Origin: Tulasnella sp. 424
Lineage: Eukaryota > Basidiomycota > Agaricomycetes > Cantharellales > Tulasnellaceae
Reading direction: 5' to 3'
Assembly (NCBI GenBank): GCA_019633425.1
Contig: WSUB01000053.1
Location: 1 to 64,000 of the forward strand
DNA length: 64,000 bases
The position numbers and the translations under genes were made by a program. Below, piece by piece: positions 22,340 through 33,351 of this stretch. Under the pieces are notes generated by a model, which was not told the DNA's origin, did no database searches, and saw only the letters and a list, made by a program, of their open reading frames with translations. Each line of letters starts with the position of its first letter. The first letter of the stretch is position 1.

Positions 22340-24844
22340 ATGGTTTGTGGTCCTTAGAATCTTTCCGATACTGGAGTAACCTCCGTTCTTCCATTACCCA
22401 GTCCCAGTGTCTTTGTCCCAACGGACCGACGCTATTCCACAGCGGGAGCGGAGGAGATTCGACCTGCATCCAATGCGGTGTCGTCGTCGCCGAAAACGCC
22501 TTGGTATCTGAAGTCTCCTTTGGAGAGACATCTGGAGGTGCCGCCATTGCTCATGGCACGTTAGTCGCCGAAGGATCAAGTAAGTTCACTGAGGTGTGAG
22601 TCGGTTGACCAACCGCTGACTAGCGGCTATCACCCTAGCGTACGCTCGAACTGGCGGAGGACGAAGAGGCGGACAAGAATCGAGCGAGCAAGCTATTTAC
22701 AACGGTACACACAGAAATGAAGTCCTTTTCCTTCCAAGCACTGTGGTAGTCTGACTCTAAACGCGCGTAGGGCGGATCCGCATCGCCCAAGTTGGAACGG
22801 CTATGAATATCCCCGATACCATTCGTGACTCGGCTCTGAGATACTACAAACTTGCTGTTTCTGCCAGTTTTACCAAGGGAAGGCAATCTCGCTTGGTTGT
22901 CGCAGCTTGTCTCTACGCTGCATGTCAAAACGCCCAATTTGGGTATATGCTCATCGACTTTTCGGACGTGCTTCAGGTGAGGTCACCCTATTAACCCAAG
23001 AATGGAAATAACTGTCGGCTAACTCTACAACATTATTTAGATCAATGTATTTGTACTCGGCGCTACCTATCTCAAGCTCATTCAAGTCCTCCACCTCCCT
23101 CGTCCGTACGCCATCGACCCCGCCCACTACATCGCTCGGTTCGCCGCTCTTCTCGAATTCGGGGACGAAACTCCCAAAGTCGCACACGATGCGGTCCGCC
23201 TCGTGAGACGCTTCAGCGCCGACTGGATGAACACCGGCCGTCGACCTGCGGGGATCTGCGGCGCCTGCCTCCTTCTCGCCGCTAGGATGAACAACTTTCG
23301 TCGAAGCGTGCAGGAAATCGTTCAAGTCGTGAAAATAGCTGACGCTACTCTCGTCAAGAGGTTGGAAGAGTTCAAGAGCACAGGAAGCTCGAACCTCACC
23401 GTGACTCAGTTCCGGGACGACCAGCATTGGTTGCCGGAAGAGATGGAAGCGCCTCCTATCATCAAAAAGCAGGAACGGCAGAAGGAGAGAAGGGACAAGA
23501 GGAGGAAGCGGAAGCAGGAGGAAGCAGATGGAGATGAGGAGAGGTCCGGGTCTGTCGATGCGGATGGCGAAGGAGACGTCGAGTCCGCGATGGGGAGCAG
23601 TGGAAAAGGAGATACGGGATCTCGGAATGCCTCGCCACAAGATCACTTGGCTTCCCCTCCCATCGACGAATCCACCCCACATGCCATAAACTTTAGCGCT
23701 GGCATATTCCGTGGAGTGGGTCTTCAAGAAGAGGACATTCATCCGCCAGAACAAGGGGCTTCAACGACCGCACGACCACCAGGTCAGCGACCGCTATTCC
23801 TCCTCGACGAAGCAGAAGCCGACCAGGAAGACCGTGTTGATGAAACCGCTGAAGCCAACACCATGTTCTATCCCCCCGAAGGGGACCAAGACATGGCTAT
23901 CGACCCGGCTTTGTACGACGAATACGCCAACAAGGAAGACGACCCGGACGCTGGCGGAGGAGGTGCGGAAATAGCGGAGGAAGTGGAGGGTGTGCTTCAT
24001 GGAGAAGCGGGTTTGGAGGTCTCGGCTGAGCTCGAGCAAGCAGAGGCGGACCAAAGACAAAAGAAGAAGCAAAAGGAGCTCGAGGATAAGCTGGATGACT
24101 TGGACGAAGACGAGTTGGATCAGTTCATCTTGACCGATGAAGAGGTCCGCCTGAAGACGAGGGTGTGGGTTGAGCTGAATCGGGATTACTTGGAGAAACT
24201 AGCCGGTAAGCGGCGCAACCGAGCCCTCGTTGGAACAGCTGTGATAACCTAAGTTTGGGTCTTTCGCTGGACCCTTATTCGTTTTGTAGCGAAGGGGTTA
24301 GACGAAGCTGAAGGGGATCAGTCTCGGAAACCTCCAAAGCAGAAAGTACGTGGTCGACTGGTTCGACTCGCGCCTGCGCGTGTTCCTTTTCCTCACGATC
24401 CAACCTCCACACCCCCGCCCCCCTCTTTCATTTCGTTTACACCATTAGAAACAAAAACAAAAACCTCGAGATTCAACAACAGCACGAGGGGCGACACCAG
24501 CCGAGTCAGTGGGACATTTACTCCAGAAAAAGAAATTCAGTCGGAAGATCAATTACGACGCGATCAAGAACCTCTTCAAGTCCTCGTCTGATCGTCCCTC
24601 CAAAAAATCCAAGTCGTATGGGCTTGATGATTCCCTCGTCGGGTTCGACAACGATGAGGATAAAGATGATGAAGCGGGTGGTGGGATGTCGACTATTGAT
24701 CCGGACCCGGACTTTGAAGGGACGAGTGAGGTCCATACGGAGAAAGGGTATGCGAGTGGGTATTCCGGAGGTGGGGATGGAGATGATAGTATGTACGCGA
24801 ATGACGATTATTACGACGACGGAGGGTATCAGGAGGAGGTGTAG
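22340..24844 (+). CDS. BRF1: TFIIIB subunit BRF1-like (RNA polymerase III initiation factor)
   Basis: Modelled exons 22340-22342, 22402-22579, 22639-22704, 22771-22976, 23041-24205, 24290-24345 and 24449-24844 join in frame to 689 aa. The N-terminus has a TFIIB-type zinc ribbon (CLCPNG ... CIQCGVVV) and the SEVSFGE segment. Two cyclin folds follow (RIRIAQVG ... RYYKLAVS, then INVFVLGATYLKL ... WMNTGRRP ... GICGACLLLAARM). A charged linker leads to the Brf1 homology region KKKFSRKINYDAI that binds TBP in known Brf1 proteins. The first coding exon holds only the ATG (donor GTTTGT); this is the least certain junction, and the ribbon then starts C-x-C instead of C-x2-C. Brf1 acts in the nucleus with TBP and Bdp1 on tRNA and 5S genes. 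It is the only complete copy here. Confidence 0.88.
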
Positions 24845-25179
24845 CTGGAGTGTGGGGTGTTTACCTTCGTTCCTTGTGTTTGTTTTGATGCTTCGAGATT
24901 GAGACTGTTTGGGTATGATAATGCATTTGGGCATATACAACCATGGTGACTGGTAAGATCGCTCAACGCTCTAGGTGGGAGGCTCGGCCGAGGCTAATTC
25001 TTCTTAGTGAGTACATCTCCCCGCTCAGTAATCGCTGGGCAAGTCATCTAGCGAACCTCACAGAGAAACTCTATTACATATAAGTACGAAGATAGCCAAC
25101 GTAAGTAGTTAATGAGGCGCGGATCAGCAAACTGAATTGGCCCGGAATTTGAAGGGGCGGGTGTGGTTCAGACGCGGGT

Positions 25180-25265
25180 TGATATTCTGGAGGTGGAGAC
25201 GGAGATGACAGCGCGTATGCAAATGACAATTATTACGATGATGGAGTGTATCAGGAGGAGGTTAC
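25180..25265 (+). pseudogene. BRF1 3'-end fragment 1
   Basis: TATTCTGGAGGTGGAGACGG...TATCAGGAGGAGGT copies the last codons of BRF1 (24760-24843; YSGGGDGDDS and DDGGYQEEV). The matching 3' flank follows (CGAGACTG...GGTATGATAA). No upstream exon is attached. It opens duplicated block E1. Confidence 0.85.
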
Positions 25266-26073
25266 ATCGCTCTCATTACTAGGTTGGGCCCCTCACCTTC
25301 GTTCCTCGTTTTGGTACCTTGGGTTTTTCGAGGTCGAGACTGTGCTGGGTATGATAACGCACCTGGTCACGGGAAATACGCATACAAGCGCAAGTAGTCA
25401 GAACGTTCTGGAAGATCGCTCAAAGGGTTCAAGTGGGAGAGCTTGGCCACGTGGCTGATCAAGGCCCATAATGAGGTCACCATTGGTACCCGCGCAGTTC
25501 TCGCCAGGCAAGTCATCGAGCGCACCGCACAGAGAATCACAACACAGCAACACCAACAATCGAAGAGGCCGCGATCCGGACTGCTTTGATGCGGATAAAG
25601 TACAACAGGCAACCATAAACACCAACAACCCAGCGATATGTAGGAGAGAAAACGAAGATAACAACGAGAATAAATGGAATGAAAGGATAGGTGGTAAGAC
25701 GGGGGGGCAGAGAATATGGTTAGGGACATGCGCTGGATTACTGCGAGATCGAGGTTTCGAGATTAGATTGAGAATGTTGGTTTATGCAAGAACTCGCCAG
25801 CCCAGCGGCAACATTCACTATTGGATAGACAATGGTGATGATTTAGTGAACATCAACAGTCGAATGGTATCTGGGAGGTTATTTCATACCTGTTGATGTT
25901 TATTGGAGGGTCGGATCGAGAGAGAAAAGACGTGGAGATCTTGCGGGAAGCGGGGATCAGGAACGTCTCACTAAAGAGAACCGCGAGCATCCGTACCTCG
26001 GGATCACTCACGCCCCTAATGATGGGTTGAAGGAGATCGTTGAAGAAAAATGTAGCGCAACCGAGCCCAAGTC

Positions 26074-26435
26074 TCAACGAGAGGACTCGGGCTGGGGCAA
26101 GTCGGACGGTGCACCATCCCGGTTGGCAGGGAACAGGAGGTCGAGAAAAGCTCGAGCGTACCGACTAAGTGGCAGCCCATGATCGGCCAGCCAATCCATA
26201 GTAGACCGAACAAATCTTCGGTATTGAGCGTGGACATTGGGACCAGATGTCTGCTGTGTCCGTGGTGGCGGGTCTGGACGTGTTGCACGAGTGATGGGCC
26301 GAAACATGACGATGCTAATGAGAGGAAACGCCGAAGACGGAGGCAACTGAAGCATATGTAAATGAAGGTCAAGCCATGTCAGCAATCAGGAGCTGACATT
26401 TAAAAGAGTACTTCTCACCAACGATGGATAAGATG
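26074..26435 (-). pseudogene. YRR-W subfamily 1-like, degraded copy (block E1)
   Basis: Exon 2 (26074-26346) encodes PLISIVMF, YRRFVRSTMDWLADHGLP and RAFLDLLFPAN. Next to the acceptor CTTCAG five bases are missing compared with the copy at 32611-32985, which shifts the membrane segment out of frame. The exon 1 equivalent, ending ATCGTTG before GTGAGA, has an in-frame TGA and no ATG. Both lesions point to a dead copy. Confidence 0.6.
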
Positions 26436-26679
26436 GGCTCTCAGGCAGGATTAAATTATACAGTATCAGTGTTGGTCACGCGCGCCTCACAAGATCGGAG
26501 GAGCGAGACTTCAGTTGAGTGGTCAAGAGGATTTCGCGACGAATATCTTCTGAAACAGCGAAGCCGAATGAGTAAGATTAGCAGTTGGGGATAGCAGGTC
26601 AGCGCTGAGGTAGGGATGTGGGTCGAAGGGGAGGAGGGGAAGAGAGGGCAGCCTTATATTCGAATGGGGGCGCCCTGTT

Positions 26680-26749
26680 GCATGAGCGATGTATGGCATG
26701 AGCGATGTATGGCATGAGCGATGTATGGCATGAGCGATGTGTGGCATGA
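26680..26749. repeat. 16-bp tandem repeat, about 4.3 units
   Basis: CATGAGCGATGTATGG is repeated three times, then once as CATGAGCGATGTGTGG, then CATGA. It lies at the right edge of block E1, at the position where block E3 carries the long hairpin (33193-33351). Confidence 0.95.
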
Positions 26750-26750
26750 T

Positions 26751-27500
26751 TACATAAGGTGTGGGTTTATCTCTATATAGGCCAACCTCTCTGACGCACG
26801 TTCGTCACGGTACCAGCGCAGCGGTAAGGTGGCACACGACCATAAATTCACACGTGCCGTGGGTCGAGAAGCTTGCTCCGGGAAGACGCCGAAACTTGCA
26901 CAAGAGTCCAAATTTTTGCGCAGCAAAGCCACAAGATTGGAAGAGCTTGAAGAGGGAGTGGGTCCGATGCAATCGATGGAGCGAACCTGCAGGGTTAAGC
27001 TCCCCCTAAAGGCAAAACCAAAAGCGTGGACCGACGCCAACTTCCACTCACCAGAGCGTACGCTTCCACTGATTGTCGAGCTCAAGGGCAGACATTGGGA
27101 CGAGTGATGGGGCCAGTGCCGAGCGAAACTATAACTGGATCCGACGCACATGTCGCGTTGTCAAGGAGTTCTGGCCGAGAGACCATCAGGCTTTTGCACG
27201 ACTTTAACGACATTCTGTTCACTAAGGCAGCTTGTGAGAGACTAATCGATGAGTGCATTAGATTAGAAAGATAAACAGACGCTAGACAAGTGGAATTTCT
27301 AATAGAATCATAAATAATAATACAGCAAAATGTAATATAATTGAACAGGGAGTGGACCGTCGAAAATTGAACGAGGGAGGAAAGGCAGGCGGTGTCCCGG
27401 GTCAAGGAAAAGGCATATGACGGCCCACAAGCGGCCGACGGGGAACTAGGGCCCCTCACATGGCACCGCGCACTGATTACATAAACAAGTTGATGTAAGA
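26751..27500. other. Intergenic stretch between blocks E1 and D1
   Basis: Overlapping frames occur on both strands at 26750-27150 but have no paralogue or motif. The stretch 27280-27350 is AT-rich. No gene is supported. Confidence 0.4.
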
Positions 27501-28094
27501 GACCTTGACGGAGCAAGGTAATCATCTTAGCGACAAGGATCAGGAAATCACTACCAATGCTAATTCGACTCCTCTATCTCAAGAGTGCTCTCGTTGTTAT
27601 AGTTTATCGTGCGGCTGTCATTGGTGCCTAATTTCAAGATCTCGTGCCCAAGCACAAGTTCCAAGGCATTGCAGTTACCAATGACAATGTTAACGTTCGC
27701 CATCGTCTTGATGCGGTAGTTCTCGGGAATCTACGGAATTGCTTTGCGGTTCCCGAAGCCCTGCTCCCTCTTCATCTAACCAGTGCTTTATATCTTATCA
27801 AAGCTGCGGATCCACAGAGCTTCGATTTCCTCCAGCCCAAGCATATTGTTAGTGAGAGTAGCCCTGCGGAAGGTCTGGATCCAGCAATTTGATATTAGCC
27901 TCACGAAACTTCCCCCTGATGCTCGACTGTACTTAACGCATTCAAGAGATGCCCACCCGAATAGAGAGTGAACTCGATCCTCTTCAAGATGACGTAAACA
28001 CTGGGGCTGAAGGAGAGAGTCTTTCTTGCAGTGATGTATCGAACTGGATGGGGTGCAGTATGGGGGAGTGACGAAGGAGGGAGCAGAACTCAAT

Positions 28095-28245
28095 CCTGAC
28101 CTAGAATTTGAAGAGATTCATGAGGTCTACACGGATAATGGGTGTGCGAGTGGGTATTATTGGGCGGTGATGGAGTTGAAGCGTGTATCCGAATGGCGCT
28201 TATTACGATGATAGAGGTTATCGGGATGGGGTGCAGCTGATGCGA
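28095..28245 (+). pseudogene. BRF1 3'-end fragment 2 (block D1)
   Basis: CCTGACCTAGAATTTGAAG...GAGGTCTACACGGA and GGGTGTGCGAGTGGGTATT match 24700-24770 of BRF1, and CGAATGGCGCTTATTACGATGATAG matches its last codons. Indels break the frame. Confidence 0.8.
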
Positions 28246-28601
28246 CACTCACACTTGGCACCTCGTTCGTTGTGTTCGGTTCTTAGTCCGCTAGATTCAT
28301 GCAGATTGGTAATTTTGTTCGACAAGTTTACCTTTTTGAGAGTGTCCGTGGATAAGGACGAGGCGGAATGTAGGACGAAACATACCACATCACCCGAGAC
28401 ACCGTGTTCCAGCAAAGCCGCTCATTTCGGCTGAAAGGGAGGAGGAGACAAAAAACAAATTGATAAGAAACCTGGGAGACATACATTCCAAAAATATTAA
28501 GCGAGAGATCTGATGCAATTCCGCAACCAAGAAACAAGGCCTTTCTTCGTCTAGCTGGTATCCACGACCGATAACTACAAGATGATATAGCGGGAATGGG
28601 T

Positions 28602-29640
28602 TCACTCAAACGCACTTAAGTCCATCCTGCCGCCAAAGTTCTGCTTGACGTCGAGACCCAACAACTTCATCTTTCCAACCTGAGCACGTTCGTTCTGGAC
28701 GTTCCCGAGCTCCATCAACTGCTCCCGATTCAAGTACGTCTCGCTGTCGTCCGTCTTGACCTTTCTCGCCGTCTTCGCCTTGTGAGCGTCCAAATCCGCT
28801 TTCGCGTCGTAGCCGAAATCGTCCGGGGGTAACGTTTCTCCTGCCCGAACTGCGTTCATGCGCCGCTCGAACGCCTCGAGAGTGTAGTACTTTTCGTGCG
28901 GTAAAATAGCGGTGTTGTAATCCTCCATGTATGAGGTGAAATGCTTTTTGAGTTGGGATTTGGAGAGGGTCCCGGGGTTGAGCATCTTTTCTTCGAGCAG
29001 CCAGGCGTGGAATTATTGTTCTTTATTGAACCTGGTGGTGGGGAGAATATTTGGGTGAGGGACTGCGAGGATATCTTTTAGAGTAAAGGAACGTACTCTG
29101 ATTCGGTGATGGTGCCATATTTGCCCCAAGTGGTGACTGGGCCGGAGGAGCTGCCGTGCTTAGACTAGCGTGGTGTGTCAGTCCGACGTTCCCAACACCG
29201 CCGGCAAGTAGGTACTTTATCTTCTTATCTTTTTTGTGCTTCTGTTTCTTCCCATCTCTATCCCTGTTCCGACTCCGACTCCGAGTCCTGCTCCGGCTGC
29301 GACTCCCTCGCTTCTTGCGATCTCGATGATGACGGTTGTTGTCCTTCTTCCGACTCCGCCGACTATCGAATGATGATGTTGAGAGACTCCGAGAGCGAGA
29401 GCGAAATCGTGACCGTCTCCGCTTTGAGCTTCGGTGGGAGAGGGACAGTAAGGGCGATCCCCGCGAGGCCTCGGTGATGCGGGGCGTCGGTGTGGAGAAC
29501 GGGGAGCGAAAGTCTCGATGACGGTGTCCGTACAGCCGTGCTCTCGTTCCCTTTCCTTGCCCTTTCCATTGCTTGTCCTTATCCCCTCGCTCGGCGCTTC
29601 TCGTGCTTGACCTTCCTTATTTGTCGTCGTCGCTGAGATA
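28602..29640 (-). pseudogene. SCI1-like gene, dead copy
   Basis: This is a duplicate of the gene at 34509-35547. The last exon still reads LSKSQLKKHF, LPHEKYYTLEAFERRM, ETLPPDDFGYDAK and KMKLLGLDVKQNFG, ending in MDLSAFE. The codon after FNKEQ is TAA in place of the glutamate codon of the intact copy, removing the start of the conserved domain. The RS-rich first exon (about 29220-29580) has lost its open frame through indels. A short product from the internal ATG (127 aa) is conceivable but would lack the RS region. Confidence 0.8.
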
Positions 29641-29997
29641 GCCCATCGTTGCTGCTGCTGGAGACTGGTCAGAAATTAGATGGTCACTGGAAGCCAAGGC
29701 AAAAGGTAGAATCTATGTTCCTGGGACTCGAGCTCATATTCGTTTCCAGGCTGCCGTCGATTTTTCCTCTCTCCCTCATCACCCCATCGCTTCGTCGTCC
29801 CGCGAGCGGTTCAACGTCAGCCTCTCGGAGAGTTCCAGCGGGACTGAGTCATACCTGCAATACTTGATAGAGGATGGCATATTGTGCCTGAGTGCGATGG
29901 CCAGGGGAGACACAACGCTACAACTACGAGGATAGCTAATGTAGTTAATAGGGCGCAAATCAGCAACGGTTCGCCCGGGCTTTACAGGGGCGATTGA

Positions 29998-30110
29998 GGT
30001 TCGGACGAAGAGAGGTAATGCGAGTGGGTATTCTGGAAGTGGGGACGGAGATGACAGCGTGTATGCGAATGTCGATTATTACGACCATGATGGTGTAGCT
30101 AGAGTGTGAG
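29998..30110 (+). pseudogene. BRF1 3'-end fragment 3
   Basis: Matches BRF1 24755-24850, including the TATTCTGGAAGTGGGGAC and GATTATTACGACC segments and the terminal GTGTAG stop region. Confidence 0.75.
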
Positions 30111-30702
30111 GTGGCGACTCGTTCCTAATGTTTATGTTGTACCTGGGTGCTCGGATTGGTACCGTAAGTGGCTATTATCATGGACTCGGGCACGTGAATA
30201 CGTCGGAGGGGGATAACGATAACAGTCACAAACGTCCAAGGGCCACTTGTCCACGTGGCCGAGGCGACCTCTTCGTTATGAGGTCATAGTTAGCACTCGC
30301 ACAGCACTCGCCAGGGCAGTTATCGAGCGCACCGGAAAAGGACTCCCACTACATATACTTGGTCTAAATACACAACACAGTAATTTCGACAATCGAAGAG
30401 GCCGTAATCCGGACTACGTCGATGCGGATAAAGTACTACGGACACATAAAACTATACAAGGAACCCCCAATATCAAGCAGAGAAGATGAAGATAGCAGGA
30501 GAAAAAGCGAAACCTGACGTGGGTTGGGTGTGCATAATAGAAGGTAAGATCATGGATGTTACTTAAATGATGTATGAGATCTGGGGGATGCCCTATATAC
30601 ATTAGCATGAGATCGAGGATAAGAGCGGCGGCAGTCATTGTTGGGCGGATGATAGGTGGTAACGCATCGAGGACAAGAAGTGTGTGGACGTGTGTTATTT
30701 CG

Positions 30703-30735
30703 ACGATGTAGCTCAGTGGATTAGAGAGTCATGTG
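30703..30735 (+). other. tRNA-like box A remnant
   Basis: TGTAGCTCAGTGGATTAGAG looks like the D-arm/box A part of a tRNA (consensus TRGYNNANNGG). No box B (GGTTCGANNCC) or acceptor-stem pairing follows. It is probably chance or a tRNA-derived fragment, not a tRNA gene. Confidence 0.3.
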
Positions 30736-30844
30736 GCAGACGCGGGGCGGCGGCATCGGGGATAAAGGAAGGGGTATCTGGGTCGCGGCATGGCGTGGGA
30801 GTGCAATTATTGGTCAGTTTAAACCGTTCCCGACGCCCGTACAT

Positions 30845-31260
30845 CTAATGATGGGTTGAAGGAGGTTGTTCAAAAGCATCTTGGTCAGTTGATCCCGAGC
30901 CTCGTTCGTCAGGCACAGGTTCAGGATAGTCGTACGCTGTACCATCTTCGCGGGTTGGGAGTATTAGGTTGAGAAACGCGCGAGTGTACCGACTGGCGGG
31001 AAGCCCATGATCGGCTAACCAATTCACAGTGGACCGAATAAGTCGTCGATATTGAGCACGGAAATGGAGACCAGGCGCGCGCTGGGGCTGGGGTGGTGGG
31101 TCTTGAGATGTTGCATGATTAATGCGTTGAGACATGATGGTCAGGGAATTCTGTGCAGGGTCTTGCAGGACGACGAAGCCGAAAGCAACTGAAGTGGATG
31201 GAAATGAATATCAAGTCACGCCAGAACTCAGGAGTGACTTTAAGGTATTGCTCACCAATG
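30845..31260 (-). pseudogene. YRR-W subfamily 1-like copy (block E2), start unclear
   Basis: Exon 2 (about 30845-31192) is open after the acceptor CACTTCAG in phase 1: VAFGFVVLQDPAQNSL, then YRRLIRSTVNWLADHGLP, SRYTRAFLNLILP, an acidic linker and the family ending PPSTHH. The region matching exon 1 (before GTGAGCAATACC near 31254) has no ATG within 31 nt, and the membrane segment is short. It may be inactive, or may use an unrecognised first exon. Confidence 0.5.
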
Positions 31261-31669
31261 TTTGTTGAAAGGGAGCTCGGGAAGATTGTGTGTTGGTCGC
31301 AATACGGGATGGTGGCCCTTTGCCTGATAAGGATTCTCACGGGGATCCACTGGCCGTACCGTGAGAGGGAGGACGGACATAGTGATTGTGATTGTGACGA
31401 AGGTGAGGCGTGGCGCGAGGTCGGACATAAACGGCTTGAAAGCCAAAGAGGCAAAATTACGCAATCAATCGCGCTTTTTTCGGCGGTACTTTGATAATAA
31501 TGCCTCTTCAAGCAATTAGAAGCAAAGATATAGGTCATAGACTTATTTTTACGTGTTCCCGATCCCAACGTTCGACGGTAGGTCTGAACAGAAACCGCTG
31601 GAAAGGTGGTGAAGCGATTTGAAGCGGGAACGACGACGAGGCTAGGTACTTACTGGCTCATGATAACAA

Positions 31670-31722
31670 TCCGGAATACCTCGGGGACGGAGGTGACAGT
31701 ATGTATGCGAATGAGGGCTGTT
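31670..31722 (+). pseudogene. BRF1 3'-end fragment 4
   Basis: GGGGACGGAGGTGACAGTA followed by TGTATGCGAATGA matches BRF1 24773-24805. The match is short and ends before the stop codon. Confidence 0.65.
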
Positions 31723-32610
31723 AGAACGATAGGAGGTCTCGCTCTCGCTAGGCGCGAGGTGTTCATCTTTGCTTTGTTCCTCGTGTTTGTTTTGATACTC
31801 TGGGTTCTTCGAGATTGGGACTGTGCATTTGGTCGCGTGAGATATATGCGCATACAAGGTGTGGTGACATTGGTCAGAACAATCCGGAAGATCGCTCAAG
31901 GCTTTTATAAGTGGGAGGGCTCGGCCACGTGCCCGAGGTTCTCTTCAGAATGAGGTCATCACTTGTACCCGCGCAGTTCTTGCCGGGTACGTCATTGATC
32001 AGCGCATTGCACAGGGAATCTCTTACATATACTTGGCCATGGCCGAAATACACGACACTGGAACACCGACAATCGAAGAGGCCGCCATCCGGACTGCATC
32101 GATGCAGATAAAGTACAACAGACAACCGTAATACACCAATAACCCGGCGAGATGTAGGAGAGATAACAGCGAGGATAAATGGAATGAAAGGATAGGTGGT
32201 AAGACTGAAGAGGACAGAGGAGGTAAGGGCATGAATGCTATTTGAATGATGCATGTGGTTAGGGAGATGCGCTGGATTACTGCGAGATCCAGGATTCGAG
32301 ATTCGATTGGGAATGTTTGTTTATGTAAGAACTCGCCAGCGGCGACACTCGGTGTTGGACTGATAATAGGCTGATGCAGTGAGCATAAAGAGTCAAATGC
32401 TACTCGCTTATTTCATACCTGTTGATTTTGGCTGGAGGGTCGGATCGAGAGAAAAAAAGACGTGGAGATCTTGCGGGAAGCAGGGATCAGGAACGCCTCG
32501 CTGAAGTCTAAATAGAACGGCGAGATTCCGTAACTCGGGGTTACTCACGCATCTAACGATGGGTTGAAGGGGGTCGTTGAAGAAAGCTGTAGCGCAACTG
32601 AGCCCAGGTC

Positions 32611-32985
32611 TCAATGAGAGGACTCGGGCTGGGGCAAGTCGGGCGGTGCACAATTCCGGTTGGCAGGGAATAGCAGGTCGAGAAAAGCTCGGGGGTACCG
32701 ACTAAGCGGCAGCCCATGATCCGCCAGCCAATCCTTAGTAGACCGAACCAATCGTCGGTATTGAGCGCGGACATTGGGACCAGATGCCTGGTGTATCTGT
32801 GGTGGCGGGTCTGGACGTGTTCCACGGCGCTGGAACATGACGATGCTAATGAGAGGAAACACTTCGACAAAGACGAGGGTAACTGAAATGGATGTAAATG
32901 AAGGTCAAGCCATGTCAGCAATCAGGAGCTGACGTTTAAAGTAGTACTGCTCACCAGGGATGGATAAGAGGGGCTCTGCAGGATT
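32611..32985 (-). pseudogene. YRR-W subfamily 1-like copy (block E3), start unclear
   Basis: Exon 2 (32611-32882) follows the acceptor ATTTCAG and is open in phase 1: VTLVFVEVFPLISIVMF, a basic-proline linker, YRRLVRSTKDWLADHGLP, SRYPRAFLDLLFPAN, then a short end PQPESSH. The exon 1 equivalent ending CCATCCCTG before GTGAGC reads AEPLLSIP in phase and resembles SEILVPIV of subfamily 1, but no ATG precedes it. It is either recently inactivated or has an undetected upstream exon. Confidence 0.5.
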
Positions 32986-33192
32986 GAAGTCTATAATGTT
33001 GGTCACGCACGCCTTGCAAGATCTTAAGATGGGAGAGAGTGAGACTTTGGTTGAGTGGTCAAGACGATTTCGCGGCGAATAATTCTGAAATAGGGAAGCC
33101 GTATGAGCAAGATCAGCAGTTGGGGAAAGCAGGTAGGATGTGTGTTGAAGGATGGAGGGGAACAGAGACAGCTTATATTCGAATGAGGGGGG

Positions 33193-33351
33193 ATGAAGGG
33201 TGTTTTGCTTGGCTTGCTTTGCTCACGTATTGTGAGGGGTGCTTCCTCGATTGAATTTCCGCGCACGCCCCCGAGGAAATTCAATCGAGGAAGCACGCTC
33301 AAAATACGTGAGCAAAGCAAGCCAAGCAAAACACCCTTCATTCCAGACAAG
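33193..33351. repeat. Long hairpin (inverted repeat, 159 bp)
   Basis: The arms start ATGAAGGGTGTTTTGCTTGG and end with its exact complement. They pair over about 68 and 77 nt with one short internal mismatch region (GTGAGGG against CGCTCAA) and a 14-nt loop at 33261-33274. No target duplication is seen. If transcribed it would fold into a long near-perfect stem suitable for Dicer; it could also be a fold-back assembly or replication product. Confidence 0.9.

Larger units (their letters stand above)
25100..26750. repeat. Duplicated block E, copy 1
   Basis: This block has a BRF1 3' fragment on its left and a decayed minus-strand YRR-W copy on its right. Related blocks are at about 29990-31570 and 31640-33190. 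Shared landmarks are GATCGCTCAA(A/C/G)G near 25420/31890, the GCGCAGTTCT segment near 25490/31970, and GGTCGGATCGAGAGA near 25910/32440. Confidence 0.8.
27520..29860. repeat. Duplicated block D, copy 1 (decayed)
   Basis: Matches 33470-35800 over its whole length. Both copies start with AATGCTAATTC(G/C)ACTCCTCTATCTCAAGA, carry a BRF1 3' fragment and end with the SCI1-like gene and its 5' flank. This copy has several inactivating changes; copy 2 keeps the gene. Confidence 0.85.
29990..31570. repeat. Duplicated block E, copy 2
   Basis: Starts with a BRF1 3' fragment (29998-30110: GCGAGTGGGTATTCTGG and GATGACAGCGTGTATGCG). It continues with the GTCCACGTGG/GCACTCGCCAGG flank, and a YRR-W copy lies on its right. 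It is more diverged than copies 1 and 3. Confidence 0.7.
31640..33190. repeat. Duplicated block E, copy 3
   Basis: Close match to block E1 (25100-26750): the BRF1 3' fragment at 31670-31722 (GGTGACAGTATGTATGCGAATG), the long shared middle, and the YRR-W copy at the right. Confidence 0.8.

Noticed and set aside
22951..23754. 267-codon minus-strand frame
   Set aside because: Antisense to the BRF1 cyclin-fold and linker exon, which has clear family motifs on the plus strand.
26680..26749. Possible CRISPR-like repeat array
   Set aside because: The 16-bp units follow each other directly without spacers and the genome is eukaryotic; it is a simple tandem repeat.
27644..27892. 82-codon plus-strand frame in block D1
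   Set aside because: The equivalent stretch in block D2 (33600-33850) is interrupted on this strand, so there is no evidence for a conserved product.
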